Program-made: the position numbers and the translations under genes | Source: Cyanobacteria bacterium RUI128 | GTDB lineage: Bacteria; Cyanobacteriota; Vampirovibrionia; Gastranaerophilales; Gastranaerophilaceae | Direction of reading: 5' to 3' | Length of the DNA: 46,759 bases | NCBI GenBank assembly: GCA_024695725.1 | Contig: JAILHQ010000081.1 | Location: 1 to 46,759 of the forward strand | Shown here: positions 31,541 through 38,985 of the stretch, one piece after another | Numbering within the stretch: the first letter of the stretch is position 1 | Layout of the letters: each line of letters starts with the position of its first letter | The notes under the pieces: model-generated | What the model was told of the DNA's origin: nothing | Database searches by the model: none | Seen by the model: the letters and a program-made list of their open reading frames with translations, nothing else

Positions 31541-32230
31541 ATGAAGAGATTTATATTAGCTTTAATCGCAACTATGTTATTGACAGTGCCCGGATTTGCG
31601 TGGGATGTCAAGACAGAAGCCCAGTTACAGGAAAGAATGAATGCTGTCGGCTTTAATCTGTTAAACTCAAGCAGAATAGAGCACAGAATGATTTTCATGG
31701 TAACAAACAGAACATATTCCCGTGACCGTTGGGCTGATGTAAGTTCTGTAAACAGAACGGTTTGGCTAAAACCATGTATTTTGCCATATATTGACAGCGA
31801 TGATGAGCTTGCAGGTATATTGGCACACCAGATTTCTCACGGTGTAGATACTTATAACGGTATCTTCAGAGGTTATATATCTATTCTCAATTATTGGGTA
31901 GCTCCTAATAAATACGATTTGCTTGCAGATAAAAGAGCTGTTGATTATATGGTTAATGCAGGCTATAATCCGCTTGCATATATTGTTATACTCAACAAAA
32001 CAATGCAGCAGTACCGTTATGATATCTTCTCTAATCATACTCTTGTAACAAGGCGTATGATGAAGATATATGAGTATATTTATACTAAGTATCCGTCAAT
32101 CTTGGCTGATAACGAATACAAAGATAATGTTTACTATCAGAATTTCTTGTTAACATCAAGAAACAACAGAATGTTACTAAAAGAAAAACTGAATAAAAAT
32201 TCAAAGAAAAAAATAAATTACAAATACTAA
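31541..32230 (+). CDS. Exported M48-peptidase-like protein with HQxxH in place of HExxH
   Basis: 229 residues. Residues 1-20 are a signal peptide (MKRF, hydrophobic core, PGFAWD). The rest resembles the metalloprotease domain of M48 family proteins (HtpX/BepA/LoiP type): DELAGILAHQISHG corresponds to the zinc helix, and the later YDLLADKRAVDYMVNAGYNP to the helix with the third ligand. The catalytic Glu is Q97 (H96-Q97-x-x-H100), and the usual ligand Glu is D126. It is thus probably inactive or greatly altered, possibly a chaperone or regulator in the cell envelope. Ribosome binding site CAGGAG. Five bases separate it from the next exported protein, so they are cotranscribed. Confidence 0.85.
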   Translation: MKRFILALIATMLLTVPGFAWDVKTEAQLQERMNAVGFNLLNSSRIEHRMIFMVTNRTYSRDRWADVSSVNRTVWLKPCILPYIDSDDELAGILAHQISHGVDTYNGIFRGYISILNYWVAPNKYDLLADKRAVDYMVNAGYNPLAYIVILNKTMQQYRYDIFSNHTLVTRRMMKIYEYIYTKYPSILADNEYKDNVYYQNFLLTSRNNRMLLKEKLNKNSKKKINYKY

Positions 32231-32235
32231 AAACA

Positions 32236-33108
32236 ATGATGAAGAAACTTGTTGCAACACTATTAATCATTTATTTTGCTCAACTGACAACAATGGCGGA
32301 AGTTGTGAGTACGCTTCCTGCAGGTGATACGGATAAAATTGCGGAATTAAAGAGAAAAACCGTAATAGAAGATGAACTCCTGCAAACGGATAGTTTTCCG
32401 AGAGTTGTTCCGAGTTATATAAAAGATGTTGAACCGATTACGGACGAACTTATAATTCCTTATTCAAAATCAGATGAGGGCAAGACTATTCACTTGTGGG
32501 TAAGAAAGAATGATAAATCAGGCGATGTGTTAATAAATGACGAACTGATTACTCCGAAGTTCAGAGAGAAATTTGGTGCAATATCTATTCTTAAGAACCG
32601 AAATAAAGCTGTTATAGAGGATAATTTAGCAAAAACGAATTTGTCTTCAAAACAACTGGCAAAGGTAAGGGTAAAAAACACTTACGATTTTACCAAAACC
32701 CAGATACCGGTGCAGTTAAAAATTATCAAGAATTTAACAACAAGACATAACGTGCTTGAGGGTGATTCAATTCTCTTCAAGACGATTAAGGATGTATCTC
32801 TTAACGGTATTGATTTGCCAAAGGGCACCCAAATCATAGGCAGGGTAGAAACTTTATCCGAATCGGATAAAATGGGCTGTCCTGCAAACATTGTTGTGGA
32901 TAACTTCTATGTAAAAGACAACCCTGAAATTTGTTTTTACGGCAATGTTACCAAAACAGGTGCAAACCGTTCAATATGGGTTTACCCGCTTTATCAGGCA
33001 GGCAACATAATTTTGTATGTTGCAGGTTTTGTGTTCGTACCTATTCACGGTGGTCATGCAAAACTTCTGACCAGCGAAACTTACACAGTATTTTATGAAA
33101 CAAGATAA
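32236..33108 (+). CDS. Exported protein of unknown function
   Basis: 290 residues. Residues 1-21 form a signal peptide (MMKKLVATLLIIYFAQLTTM). No known domain. The C-terminal half contains VLEGDSILFKTIKDVSLNG, then LPKGTQIIGRVETLSES, a pattern known from periplasmic beta-sandwich proteins in which a 'G(T/S)xxxGxV' strand-turn repeats (as in conjugation-type TrbI/VirB10 or SH3-like domains); this is weak. The end (YVAGFVFVPIHGGHAKLL) is hydrophobic and could touch a membrane. It follows the M48-like gene by five bases without a ribosome binding site and so depends on coupling. The stop abuts the convergent apt stop with no base between. Confidence 0.75.
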   Translation: MMKKLVATLLIIYFAQLTTMAEVVSTLPAGDTDKIAELKRKTVIEDELLQTDSFPRVVPSYIKDVEPITDELIIPYSKSDEGKTIHLWVRKNDKSGDVLINDELITPKFREKFGAISILKNRNKAVIEDNLAKTNLSSKQLAKVRVKNTYDFTKTQIPVQLKIIKNLTTRHNVLEGDSILFKTIKDVSLNGIDLPKGTQIIGRVETLSESDKMGCPANIVVDNFYVKDNPEICFYGNVTKTGANRSIWVYPLYQAGNIILYVAGFVFVPIHGGHAKLLTSETYTVFYETR

Positions 33109-33648
33109 CTAATCTAAATCATATTTAAGCATTGAAACTGTATCAACCCCTGATTGTGCTTTGATTTTTTCAGCACCCTTCAGAGGGGTTAATTCAATGA
33201 TAAATGCAGCAGCTTCAACTCTTGCACCTGCTTTTTTAACCAAATTACAAGCAGCGGTAGCTGTTCCGCCTGTTGCGAGTAAATCGTCGATTACGACAAC
33301 GTTAGCGCCCGGCTCAATAGCATCCTTGTGCATATGAATTGTATCTGTTCCGTATTCTAAATCATAACTTTCACTAATTGTATCAGCAGGAAGTTTATTA
33401 GGTTTTCTCATCATGACAAAACCTGCACCTAATCTTAATGCTAAAGGTGCACCAAAGACAAAACCTCTTGATTCAATACCTGCAACGTAATCGATTTTTT
33501 TATCTTTAAACTGGTCATAAAGATAATCAATCATTTCTTTAAACGCTTCAGGATCTTTTACACCTGTTGTGATGTCTAAAAATTGTATTCCCGGTTTTGG
33601 GAAATCAGGTACTTGTCTTATTGTGTCTTTAACTTCTTCTAATAACAT
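33109..33648 (-). CDS. apt: Adenine phosphoribosyltransferase
   Basis: Salvages adenine to AMP with phosphoribosyl pyrophosphate in the cytoplasm. 179 residues, normal length. The PRPP-binding motif is VVVIDDLLATGGTATAAC (about residues 117-134), and the N-terminal DFPKPGIQFLDIT and GIESRGFVFGAPLA are specific for Apt among phosphoribosyltransferases. AAAGAGG precedes the start. The gene is 23 bp downstream of the glycosyltransferase on the same strand but has no evident functional link to it. Confidence 0.95.
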   Translation of the reverse strand: MLLEEVKDTIRQVPDFPKPGIQFLDITTGVKDPEAFKEMIDYLYDQFKDKKIDYVAGIESRGFVFGAPLALRLGAGFVMMRKPNKLPADTISESYDLEYGTDTIHMHKDAIEPGANVVVIDDLLATGGTATAACNLVKKAGARVEAAAFIIELTPLKGAEKIKAQSGVDTVSMLKYDLD

Positions 33649-33671
33649 ATTAAAACCTCTTTAAATCTATA

Positions 33672-35033
33672 CTATATTTGCTGTTCGTGTAAAGCCATGT
33701 TTTGTTCTTCTTCAATAATCAAACCATGGGTTGTTTTACCCCATTTCATATCTTTTTTGCAGAACAGGATTTTACCGCAGATAAACAGAACCATAGGGAA
33801 CCATATAATAAGCATATAAATTGCGGTGTAGCTTGCCTGTTTCATTGCGTCCCAACGTTTCAGGAAATCGTATCTTCTAAGACTGTATCTGATAGCAAAG
33901 AAGAACCCGAAAGCTACTGCAAACGATATAATAACAGAGGACATAAGTTCATTGTGTATTCCGACGCCCGGTTTGTGGGTGAGTAGTTTGAATCCTCTGA
34001 TTAATAACTCAAATAAGAACCACAAAGGCATAATAAACTGTGTGATATAAATAACCATATCCAGTTTTGCCCTGAGTGACATTTTTTTAGAGAATACGGC
34101 TTCAAAGAAATACTCAAGATATCTCCTGATAGTACCTTCGAGCCATCTTCTGCGTTGGCGGAAAAGCGGAACTAAATATTTAACACCTTCTTCATACACA
34201 ATGGTATCGAGGCAGTATCTGACGTCCCATCCTTTTATGTGTAATCTTGTTGCCATATCAAGGTCGTCAGTGATAGTGTAGTTGTTCCACCCGCCAATAT
34301 CTTCAATAGCTTTTCTTTTGATAAGCTCTCCGTTTCCTCTGAGCTCAACAGCACCTTTGATAGCATCTCTTCCTACCTGAAGATAGGTATCAAGAGTGTA
34401 TTCATTATTCTGACATTTTGTAAGAATATTTGTGTCTGCTTCTCTGATGACTTTTCTTGCCTGAACTGCACCGACATCGTCAGGAGCAAGATTAGGTATC
34501 ATCTTTGATAAGAAATCAGGCTCTACCGTTGCATCGGCATCAAAGACCAGTATAGCTTCCCCTTTTGCCAGTGCCATAGCATCATTTAAAACGGCTGATT
34601 TGCCCGGAAAAGCATTGTCTTCTCTGTGAAGATATTTTACATTGTCATATTTGTCAGCAAGTCTTTTGATGACCTCAAGAGTACCGTCAGTACTTCTGTC
34701 ATCTATTAAAATGATTTCAAAATTTGGGTAAGTCATATTTCTTACGTTGTTGACCGTATATTCAATAACGGATTCTTCGTTGTGAGCAGGAATCATAATT
34801 GAAACAAACGGCTGGTAAGATGTATCGGGTTCTATCGGGTTTTTGCGTAATTTACGTTTGTTATGCCAGATAGCAAGTGAATTATACACCCCGTAAAGAG
34901 CCATAAAGCACAAAAGAATTATAAGACCTCTGATTGTATCTACGTGATACTGGAAGACATACAAAAAAGTCCATAATCCCGCTAATATTGTGAATAAAAG
35001 AATTCGTTCTCTCATAAACTTCCCGATTCCCAT
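33672..35033 (-). CDS. Processive family-2 glycosyltransferase (PgaC/IcaA/BcsA-like)
   Basis: An inner-membrane enzyme that polymerises a beta-linked polysaccharide, perhaps poly-N-acetylglucosamine. 453 residues: two transmembrane segments (about 8-50), GT-A domain with DDRSTDG (111-117), the DAD metal site (165-167), TDDLD (255-259) and the Q-x-x-R-W signature QRRRW (293-297), then three to four transmembrane helices. Members with this layout and length are PgaC/IcaA-type. A partner such as PgaB or a cyclic-di-GMP-binding PilZ domain is not in the window. No ribosome binding site; an extended -10 (TG-G-TATGAT) ends five bases before ATG 35033. ATG 35012 is an alternative start. Confidence 0.92.
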   Translation of the reverse strand: MGIGKFMRERILLFTILAGLWTFLYVFQYHVDTIRGLIILLCFMALYGVYNSLAIWHNKRKLRKNPIEPDTSYQPFVSIMIPAHNEESVIEYTVNNVRNMTYPNFEIILIDDRSTDGTLEVIKRLADKYDNVKYLHREDNAFPGKSAVLNDAMALAKGEAILVFDADATVEPDFLSKMIPNLAPDDVGAVQARKVIREADTNILTKCQNNEYTLDTYLQVGRDAIKGAVELRGNGELIKRKAIEDIGGWNNYTITDDLDMATRLHIKGWDVRYCLDTIVYEEGVKYLVPLFRQRRRWLEGTIRRYLEYFFEAVFSKKMSLRAKLDMVIYITQFIMPLWFLFELLIRGFKLLTHKPGVGIHNELMSSVIISFAVAFGFFFAIRYSLRRYDFLKRWDAMKQASYTAIYMLIIWFPMVLFICGKILFCKKDMKWGKTTHGLIIEEEQNMALHEQQI

Positions 35034-35038
35034 GACAA

Positions 35039-35047
35039 ATCATACCA
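35039..35047 (-). promoter_or_regulatory. Extended -10 box directly before the glycosyltransferase start
   Basis: On the minus strand TGG-TATGAT, five bases before the ATG at 35033, without Shine-Dalgarno. It fits a leaderless mRNA or one with a very short leader, unless ATG 35012 is used. Confidence 0.4.
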
Positions 35048-35102
35048 AAAAAAACACTCAAAAAAAAGCATTTTTATTGGTTTTTTAACGTATGGTTACA
35101 TT

Positions 35103-36455
35103 TTAGTTATTTTTCATACGTTCGTTATAATCTTCGATAAAACCAGTGTTAAACTTTCCGCTGATAAAGACTTCGTCTTCAATTATGCCCTGATGGAAAG
35201 GTATTGTTGTACAAATACCCGTAATGACATATTCCTTCAGCGCCTGATACATTCTTCTTCTTGCTTCATTCCTTGTTTCGCCCCAACAGATAAGCTTTCC
35301 TATCATTGAGTCGTAATAAGGCGGAATAGAGTATCCCGGATATACGTGAGAATCTACTCTTATTCCAAACCCGCCCGGTGCAAAATATCCGTCGATTTTC
35401 CCGGGACAAGGCATAAAGTCTTTGTCAGGGTTTTCAGCGTTGATACGACATTCGATAGCGTGTCCTCTTAACTGAATATCGTCTTGTGTATAGCTTAATT
35501 TTTCGCCTGCGGCAACTCTGATTTGTTCTCTTACGATATCAACTCTTGAAATCATTTCAGTAACACAGTGTTCAACCTGAACACGGGTATTCATTTCCAT
35601 GAAGTACCATTTCCCGTCGTGATCGAGTAAGAATTCGCAGGTCCCGGCCCCTTCATAGTTTATTGCTTTTGCCGCACGTACTGCAGCCGCACCCATTTCT
35701 TTTCTGGTTGTTTCATCTATTGCAGGAGAAGGCGCTTCTTCTAATAACTTTTGGTGTCTTCTCTGAATAGAACAGTCGCGTTCGCCCAAGTGGATAACGT
35801 TTCCGAAACTGTCACCGAGTATCTGAACTTCAATGTGTCTAGGGTTTTCTAAGAATTTTTCCGCGTAAACGTCAGGGTTTCCGAAGAAATTCTGAGCCTC
35901 CTGCTGACAAAGATTAAGATTAGATTCAACATCTTCATCAGAACGGCAGACTCTCATCCCTTTGCCGCCGCCGCCTGCTGTTGCTTTAAGTATAACAGGA
36001 TATCCAACCTTGTTACCGAACGCAATAACTTCTTCAGCGGTTTTAACAATGCCTGTACCGGGGGTTACGGGTACGTTGTTTTCAATCATTGTTTTTCTTG
36101 CGGTTGCCTTATCACCCATTTGTTTCATTGCGGCAGAAGTCGGACCTATAAATTTTATTCCGCTTTCTTCGCAAATTTCGGCAAAGTCGGCTCTTTCGGA
36201 CAAGAAACCGTATCCCGGGTGAATTGCATCGGCGCCCGATACTTCAGCAACTGCCATAATTCTGCTTATGTCGAGGTAACTTTCACTGCTTGGTGCAGGT
36301 CCGATACAGTATGAATCGGTTGCAAGTCTAACGTGCAAAGATTCTGCATCAGCCTGTGAATATATTGCAACAGTAGGGATGCCGAGCTCTCTGCAGGCTC
36401 TGATTACCCTTACTGCTATCTCTCCTCTGTTTGCTATTAAAACTTTCTTTAACAT
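35103..36455 (-). CDS. accC: Acetyl-CoA carboxylase, biotin carboxylase subunit
   Basis: Carboxylates the biotin on AccB with bicarbonate and ATP, the first half of malonyl-CoA synthesis for fatty acids. 450 residues from ATG 36455, chosen for the AAAGGACAGGGA just upstream; an in-frame ATG at 36479 lies outside the conserved sequence. The family opens with MLKKVLIANRGEIAVRVIRA. ATP-grasp motifs: GGGGKGMRV and the catalytic MNTRVQVEH. C-terminal domain intact. Part of the minus-strand run efp-accB-accC; a terminator-like hairpin lies between accB and accC. Confidence 0.97.
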   Translation of the reverse strand: MLKKVLIANRGEIAVRVIRACRELGIPTVAIYSQADAESLHVRLATDSYCIGPAPSSESYLDISRIMAVAEVSGADAIHPGYGFLSERADFAEICEESGIKFIGPTSAAMKQMGDKATARKTMIENNVPVTPGTGIVKTAEEVIAFGNKVGYPVILKATAGGGGKGMRVCRSDEDVESNLNLCQQEAQNFFGNPDVYAEKFLENPRHIEVQILGDSFGNVIHLGERDCSIQRRHQKLLEEAPSPAIDETTRKEMGAAAVRAAKAINYEGAGTCEFLLDHDGKWYFMEMNTRVQVEHCVTEMISRVDIVREQIRVAAGEKLSYTQDDIQLRGHAIECRINAENPDKDFMPCPGKIDGYFAPGGFGIRVDSHVYPGYSIPPYYDSMIGKLICWGETRNEARRRMYQALKEYVITGICTTIPFHQGIIEDEVFISGKFNTGFIEDYNERMKNN

Positions 36456-36480
36456 ATCCCTGTCCTTTATTTTCGGCATA

Positions 36481-36515
36481 AAAAATGGCAGTTTTGTGTA
36501 TTAACTGCCATTTTT
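36481..36515 (-). terminator. Terminator-like hairpin between accB and accC
   Basis: A perfect 13-bp palindrome (AAAAATGGCAGTT / AACTGCCATTTTT) with a nine-base loop lies six bases after the accB stop. On the minus strand the stem ends in TTTTT. It probably attenuates accC relative to accB or stabilises the accB transcript. Confidence 0.65.
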
Positions 36516-36521
36516 TGTTAA

Positions 36522-36965
36522 TTATTCCACGTACATGATAGGTTGACCGTATTCAACAGGTTCCCCGTCAGCTACGCAAATCTCAACGATTTTACCTGAA
36601 AATTCAGATTCAATTTCGTTCATCATCTTCATTGCTTCGATAATACAAACAATATCACCTTCTGAAACTGTATCGCCTACTTTAACAAAAGGTTCTTCAT
36701 CAGGTGAAGGTTTTGCATAGAACATACCTACCATAGGAGAAACGATGGCATTCCCTCTTTTTACTTCAGGTTTAGTTTCGCCTGACGGTGCCGGAGCAGG
36801 AGCAGCACTTACAACTGGTGCGTGAGCAACCGGTGCGCTGATTACTTCAGGTAAATCTTTTCTGATAGTAATTGCCTGTTCGCCGTCTTCAAGCGAAATT
36901 TCGGTAAGTTCATTATCTGTAATGATTTTTGCTAATTTTTCTATATATTCAGTTTCAAATTTCAT
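36522..36965 (-). CDS. accB: Acetyl-CoA carboxylase, biotin carboxyl carrier protein
   Basis: Carries biotin between the carboxylase and transferase parts of acetyl-CoA carboxylase. 147 residues. A short N-terminal domain and an Ala/Pro linker (residues about 45-68) precede the biotinyl domain, where the acceptor Lys lies in EAMKMMNEIES. Starts after AAAGGA. It lies 21 bp after efp and before accC, the common bacterial order. accA and accD are not in the window. Confidence 0.97.
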   Translation of the reverse strand: MKFETEYIEKLAKIITDNELTEISLEDGEQAITIRKDLPEVISAPVAHAPVVSAAPAPAPSGETKPEVKRGNAIVSPMVGMFYAKPSPDEEPFVKVGDTVSEGDIVCIIEAMKMMNEIESEFSGKIVEICVADGEPVEYGQPIMYVE

Positions 36966-36986
36966 ATTTATCCTTTCAGCAAAGTC

Positions 36987-37544
36987 CTATACTCTGTCTA
37001 AATATTCATTAGAACGGGTATCAACTCTGATTACATCGCCGTTAGAAACGAAGAACGGTACGTTAACAACAGCACCTGTTTCTAAGGTAGCAGGTTTTGT
37101 ACCGCCCTGAGCAGTGTTACCCTTTTCTGCAGGCGGAGTATCAATGACTTCAAGCTCAACGTGTGCAGGAATATCAACACCGATAATGCTGCCGTCGTGC
37201 ATCAGAACCTGAACAATCATATTTTCCTTCAGATATTTGATACCTGTGCCGATTTGAGTTTCAGTTAATTGCATCTGTTCGTATGATTCATTATCCATCA
37301 TAACGAAATCTTTACCTTCTTTATATAAATATTGCATTTCACGTCTGTCCAAAGTAGCTTTTGCAACTTTTTCGCCGGCTCTGAAAGTTTTTTCAACAAC
37401 CTGACCTGTTTCTACGTTTTTAAGTTTTGAACGTACAAAAGCTGCACCTTTACCCGGTTTTACGTGTAAAAATTCAACTACTGACCAAAGACCATTGTCT
37501 AATTGAAGTGTTAAACCTGTTTTAAAATCGTTTACAGAAATCAT
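36987..37544 (-). CDS. efp: Translation elongation factor P
   Basis: Relieves ribosomes stalled at polyproline stretches. 185 residues with the usual three beta-domains. The loop PGKGAAFVR exposes K32, the position modified with beta-lysine, 5-aminopentanol or rhamnose-Arg in other bacteria; no modifying gene (epmA, ymfI) is in the window. The polyproline-rich HerA-like/Tudor protein in this window (Pro-rich linker) would be one possible client. Ribosome binding site AAGGAG. First gene of the efp-accB-accC run. Confidence 0.97.
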   Translation of the reverse strand: MISVNDFKTGLTLQLDNGLWSVVEFLHVKPGKGAAFVRSKLKNVETGQVVEKTFRAGEKVAKATLDRREMQYLYKEGKDFVMMDNESYEQMQLTETQIGTGIKYLKENMIVQVLMHDGSIIGVDIPAHVELEVIDTPPAEKGNTAQGGTKPATLETGAVVNVPFFVSNGDVIRVDTRSNEYLDRV

Positions 37545-37705
37545 ATAAGCTCCTTATTATATCTGTTATCGTACTATTTAAACTGATAATAACATAAATA
37601 TATTTATTTTAAAAGTAGGCAGAAAATAATAGTTACACAGCGAAATCTTCGGGATTTTCAGTGTGGTGGAAAGAATTTGTACTATACATTTTGAGGGTTT
37701 AAACC
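37545..37705. other. Divergent intergenic region between efp and rnpA
   Basis: About 160 bp without a gene. rpmH, which usually precedes rnpA, is absent. A GAAATC...GATTTTC imperfect hairpin near 37640-37660 resembles part of the palindromic repeat at 10958 but is too short to call a copy. Confidence 0.35.
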
Positions 37706-37711
37706 TATAAT
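37706..37711 (+). promoter_or_regulatory. -10 box placed for a leaderless rnpA mRNA
   Basis: TATAAT with six bases before the ATG at 37718 and no Shine-Dalgarno sequence. The -35 side is weak (TATACA at 17 bp). Confidence 0.5.
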
Positions 37712-37717
37712 ATAGTT

Positions 37718-38065
37718 ATGCTGCAAAAAGAAAACAGATTAAAAAACAAAAATGCGTTCAGCGCAACGTACAGAATAAAGAAATTCCACCATAAAGGCGG
37801 AATTACTCTCAATGCCGGAAAAGAGAATAAGTCAGATCTTCCGGTAAAAATAGGTTTTGTAGTAAGCAAAAAGACTCATAAGCGTGCTGTTAAAAGAAAC
37901 CGAATTAAACGGCTTATGAGGGAAAGCGTCAGATTATATCTTAAAGAACACGACGATTTGAATAAATATGTTTCGTTGATTTTTACGGCTCATACAAGCG
38001 CCTTGGGTAAAACATTTGACGAAATAGATAAAAACATTAAAATCTTGATAAGGGAGATTTTATAA
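37718..38065 (+). CDS. rnpA: Ribonuclease P protein component
   Basis: Basic protein that helps the RNase P RNA mature tRNA 5' ends. 115 residues, normal length. The family signature is KIGFVVSKKTHKRAVKRNRI followed by KRLMRES; the N-terminal ENRLKNKNAFSATYR is also typical. It has no ribosome binding site; a TATAAT box ends six bases before the ATG, so the mRNA may be leaderless. Its stop shares one base with the ATG of the next gene (TAATG). rpmH, yidD and yidC, the usual neighbours, are missing, so the gene has moved out of the classical origin-proximal cluster. Confidence 0.95.
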   Translation: MLQKENRLKNKNAFSATYRIKKFHHKGGITLNAGKENKSDLPVKIGFVVSKKTHKRAVKRNRIKRLMRESVRLYLKEHDDLNKYVSLIFTAHTSALGKTFDEIDKNIKILIREIL

Positions 38066-38652
38066 TGCTCATAGATGCTGGAACACCGCCAAATGTCAGA
38101 GTTATAGATGAACAATTACTCTATCCTGTTTATCCGTCAGGGCTTATAGAATATCAGGATGCAATTGTCAGGTATCAGCATTCTAATCTGAAAGAGCCAA
38201 TCTTGAAACTGGTTGATTATATACATGATTATAACGGTAATTATATTGCACCGGGTATGTATGAACTTGCTTTGTCTGATGACAAAGAATTTCTTTTGCT
38301 CATTGAGTCACATAAACTAATCGCGGTTATCCCTGTTTTTAAGCTTGCAGAGAATGAGGCAGAGGTCGAGCGTATAAGACGGGAGAAGAAAAAAAAGAAT
38401 AAAAAAATAAAATTCGGGAAAGAAAAGTTCAGAGACAGGATGCAAAAAATTCTCAGAGAAAAGTATGCGGAAACTGCTGTTACACCGCCAGAGGAATATA
38501 CTTATATGAACGCAGAAATCGAGTACGTGGAAGAGGGCGGCTATTACCTAATTACGTACGAAAACGGAATGTACAGGGCATGGGGTGCGATTAAGGTTCG
38601 TAACAAATTTGGCGGACAATCACCCGTAAAATTACGTGATAAGACTAAGTAG
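38065..38652 (+). CDS. Unknown protein coupled to rnpA
   Basis: 195 residues, not recognised. Its ATG overlaps the rnpA stop by one base and AAGGGAG lies upstream, so translation is coupled. The N-terminal half is strand-rich (RVIDEQLLYPVYPSGLIEY, GNYIAPGMYELAL), the middle is a Lys-rich segment (about 105-130) that could bind RNA or DNA, and the C-terminal part again strand-rich (AEIEYVEEGGYYLITYENG). No signal peptide or membrane segment. Coupling to rnpA hints at a link to RNA processing, but this is inference. Confidence 0.75.
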   Translation: MLIDAGTPPNVRVIDEQLLYPVYPSGLIEYQDAIVRYQHSNLKEPILKLVDYIHDYNGNYIAPGMYELALSDDKEFLLLIESHKLIAVIPVFKLAENEAEVERIRREKKKKNKKIKFGKEKFRDRMQKILREKYAETAVTPPEEYTYMNAEIEYVEEGGYYLITYENGMYRAWGAIKVRNKFGGQSPVKLRDKTK

Positions 38653-38689
38653 GCATATACTTTTTTTTAATTTACCCCTTCTTCTAACG

Positions 38690-38718
38690 CTGACAGAATT
38701 CATTTTTAGTGTTATAAT
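38690..38718 (+). promoter_or_regulatory. Sigma-70 promoter of the PC4-like gene and priA
   Basis: CTGACA (38690-38695), 17-bp spacer, TATAAT (38713-38718). Expected start near 38725, 27 bases before the ATG at 38752. Confidence 0.8.
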
Positions 38719-38751
38719 TATTTTGTGGAAATTGGAAGAGGAGAGTTTAAT

Positions 38752-38985
38752 ATGGCAGATTCAACATCAAAATTAATTACGGCTATTGACAGAAGTGAAA
38801 GAGAAAAGTTACACGTTGCCGTAAACGAATATAAAGGAAGAAAATATCTTGACGTTAGAATTTTCTACACAACAGACAACGGTGAAAGCTGGAGACCAAC
38901 TCAAAAGGGTGTTACAATTGACCCTAAACATTTTGACGAATTGATTGATGCAATTCAGGAATCAAAGAAAGAATTTATGGAATAA
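38752..38985 (+). CDS. PC4/YdbC-like single-strand DNA-binding protein
   Basis: 77 residues from ATG 38752, which has GAGGAG upstream. It matches the bacterial PC4 (transcriptional coactivator p15) fold: a beta-sheet segment KYLDVRIFYTTDNGESWRPT, the conserved KKG-type turn (QKGVTI), and a C-terminal helix (PKHFDELIDAIQESKKEF). Such proteins bind single-stranded DNA as dimers. The stop overlaps the priA start by one base (TAATG), so it is coupled to the replication-restart helicase, which fits a role at single-stranded DNA. Confidence 0.85.
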   Translation: MADSTSKLITAIDRSEREKLHVAVNEYKGRKYLDVRIFYTTDNGESWRPTQKGVTIDPKHFDELIDAIQESKKEFME

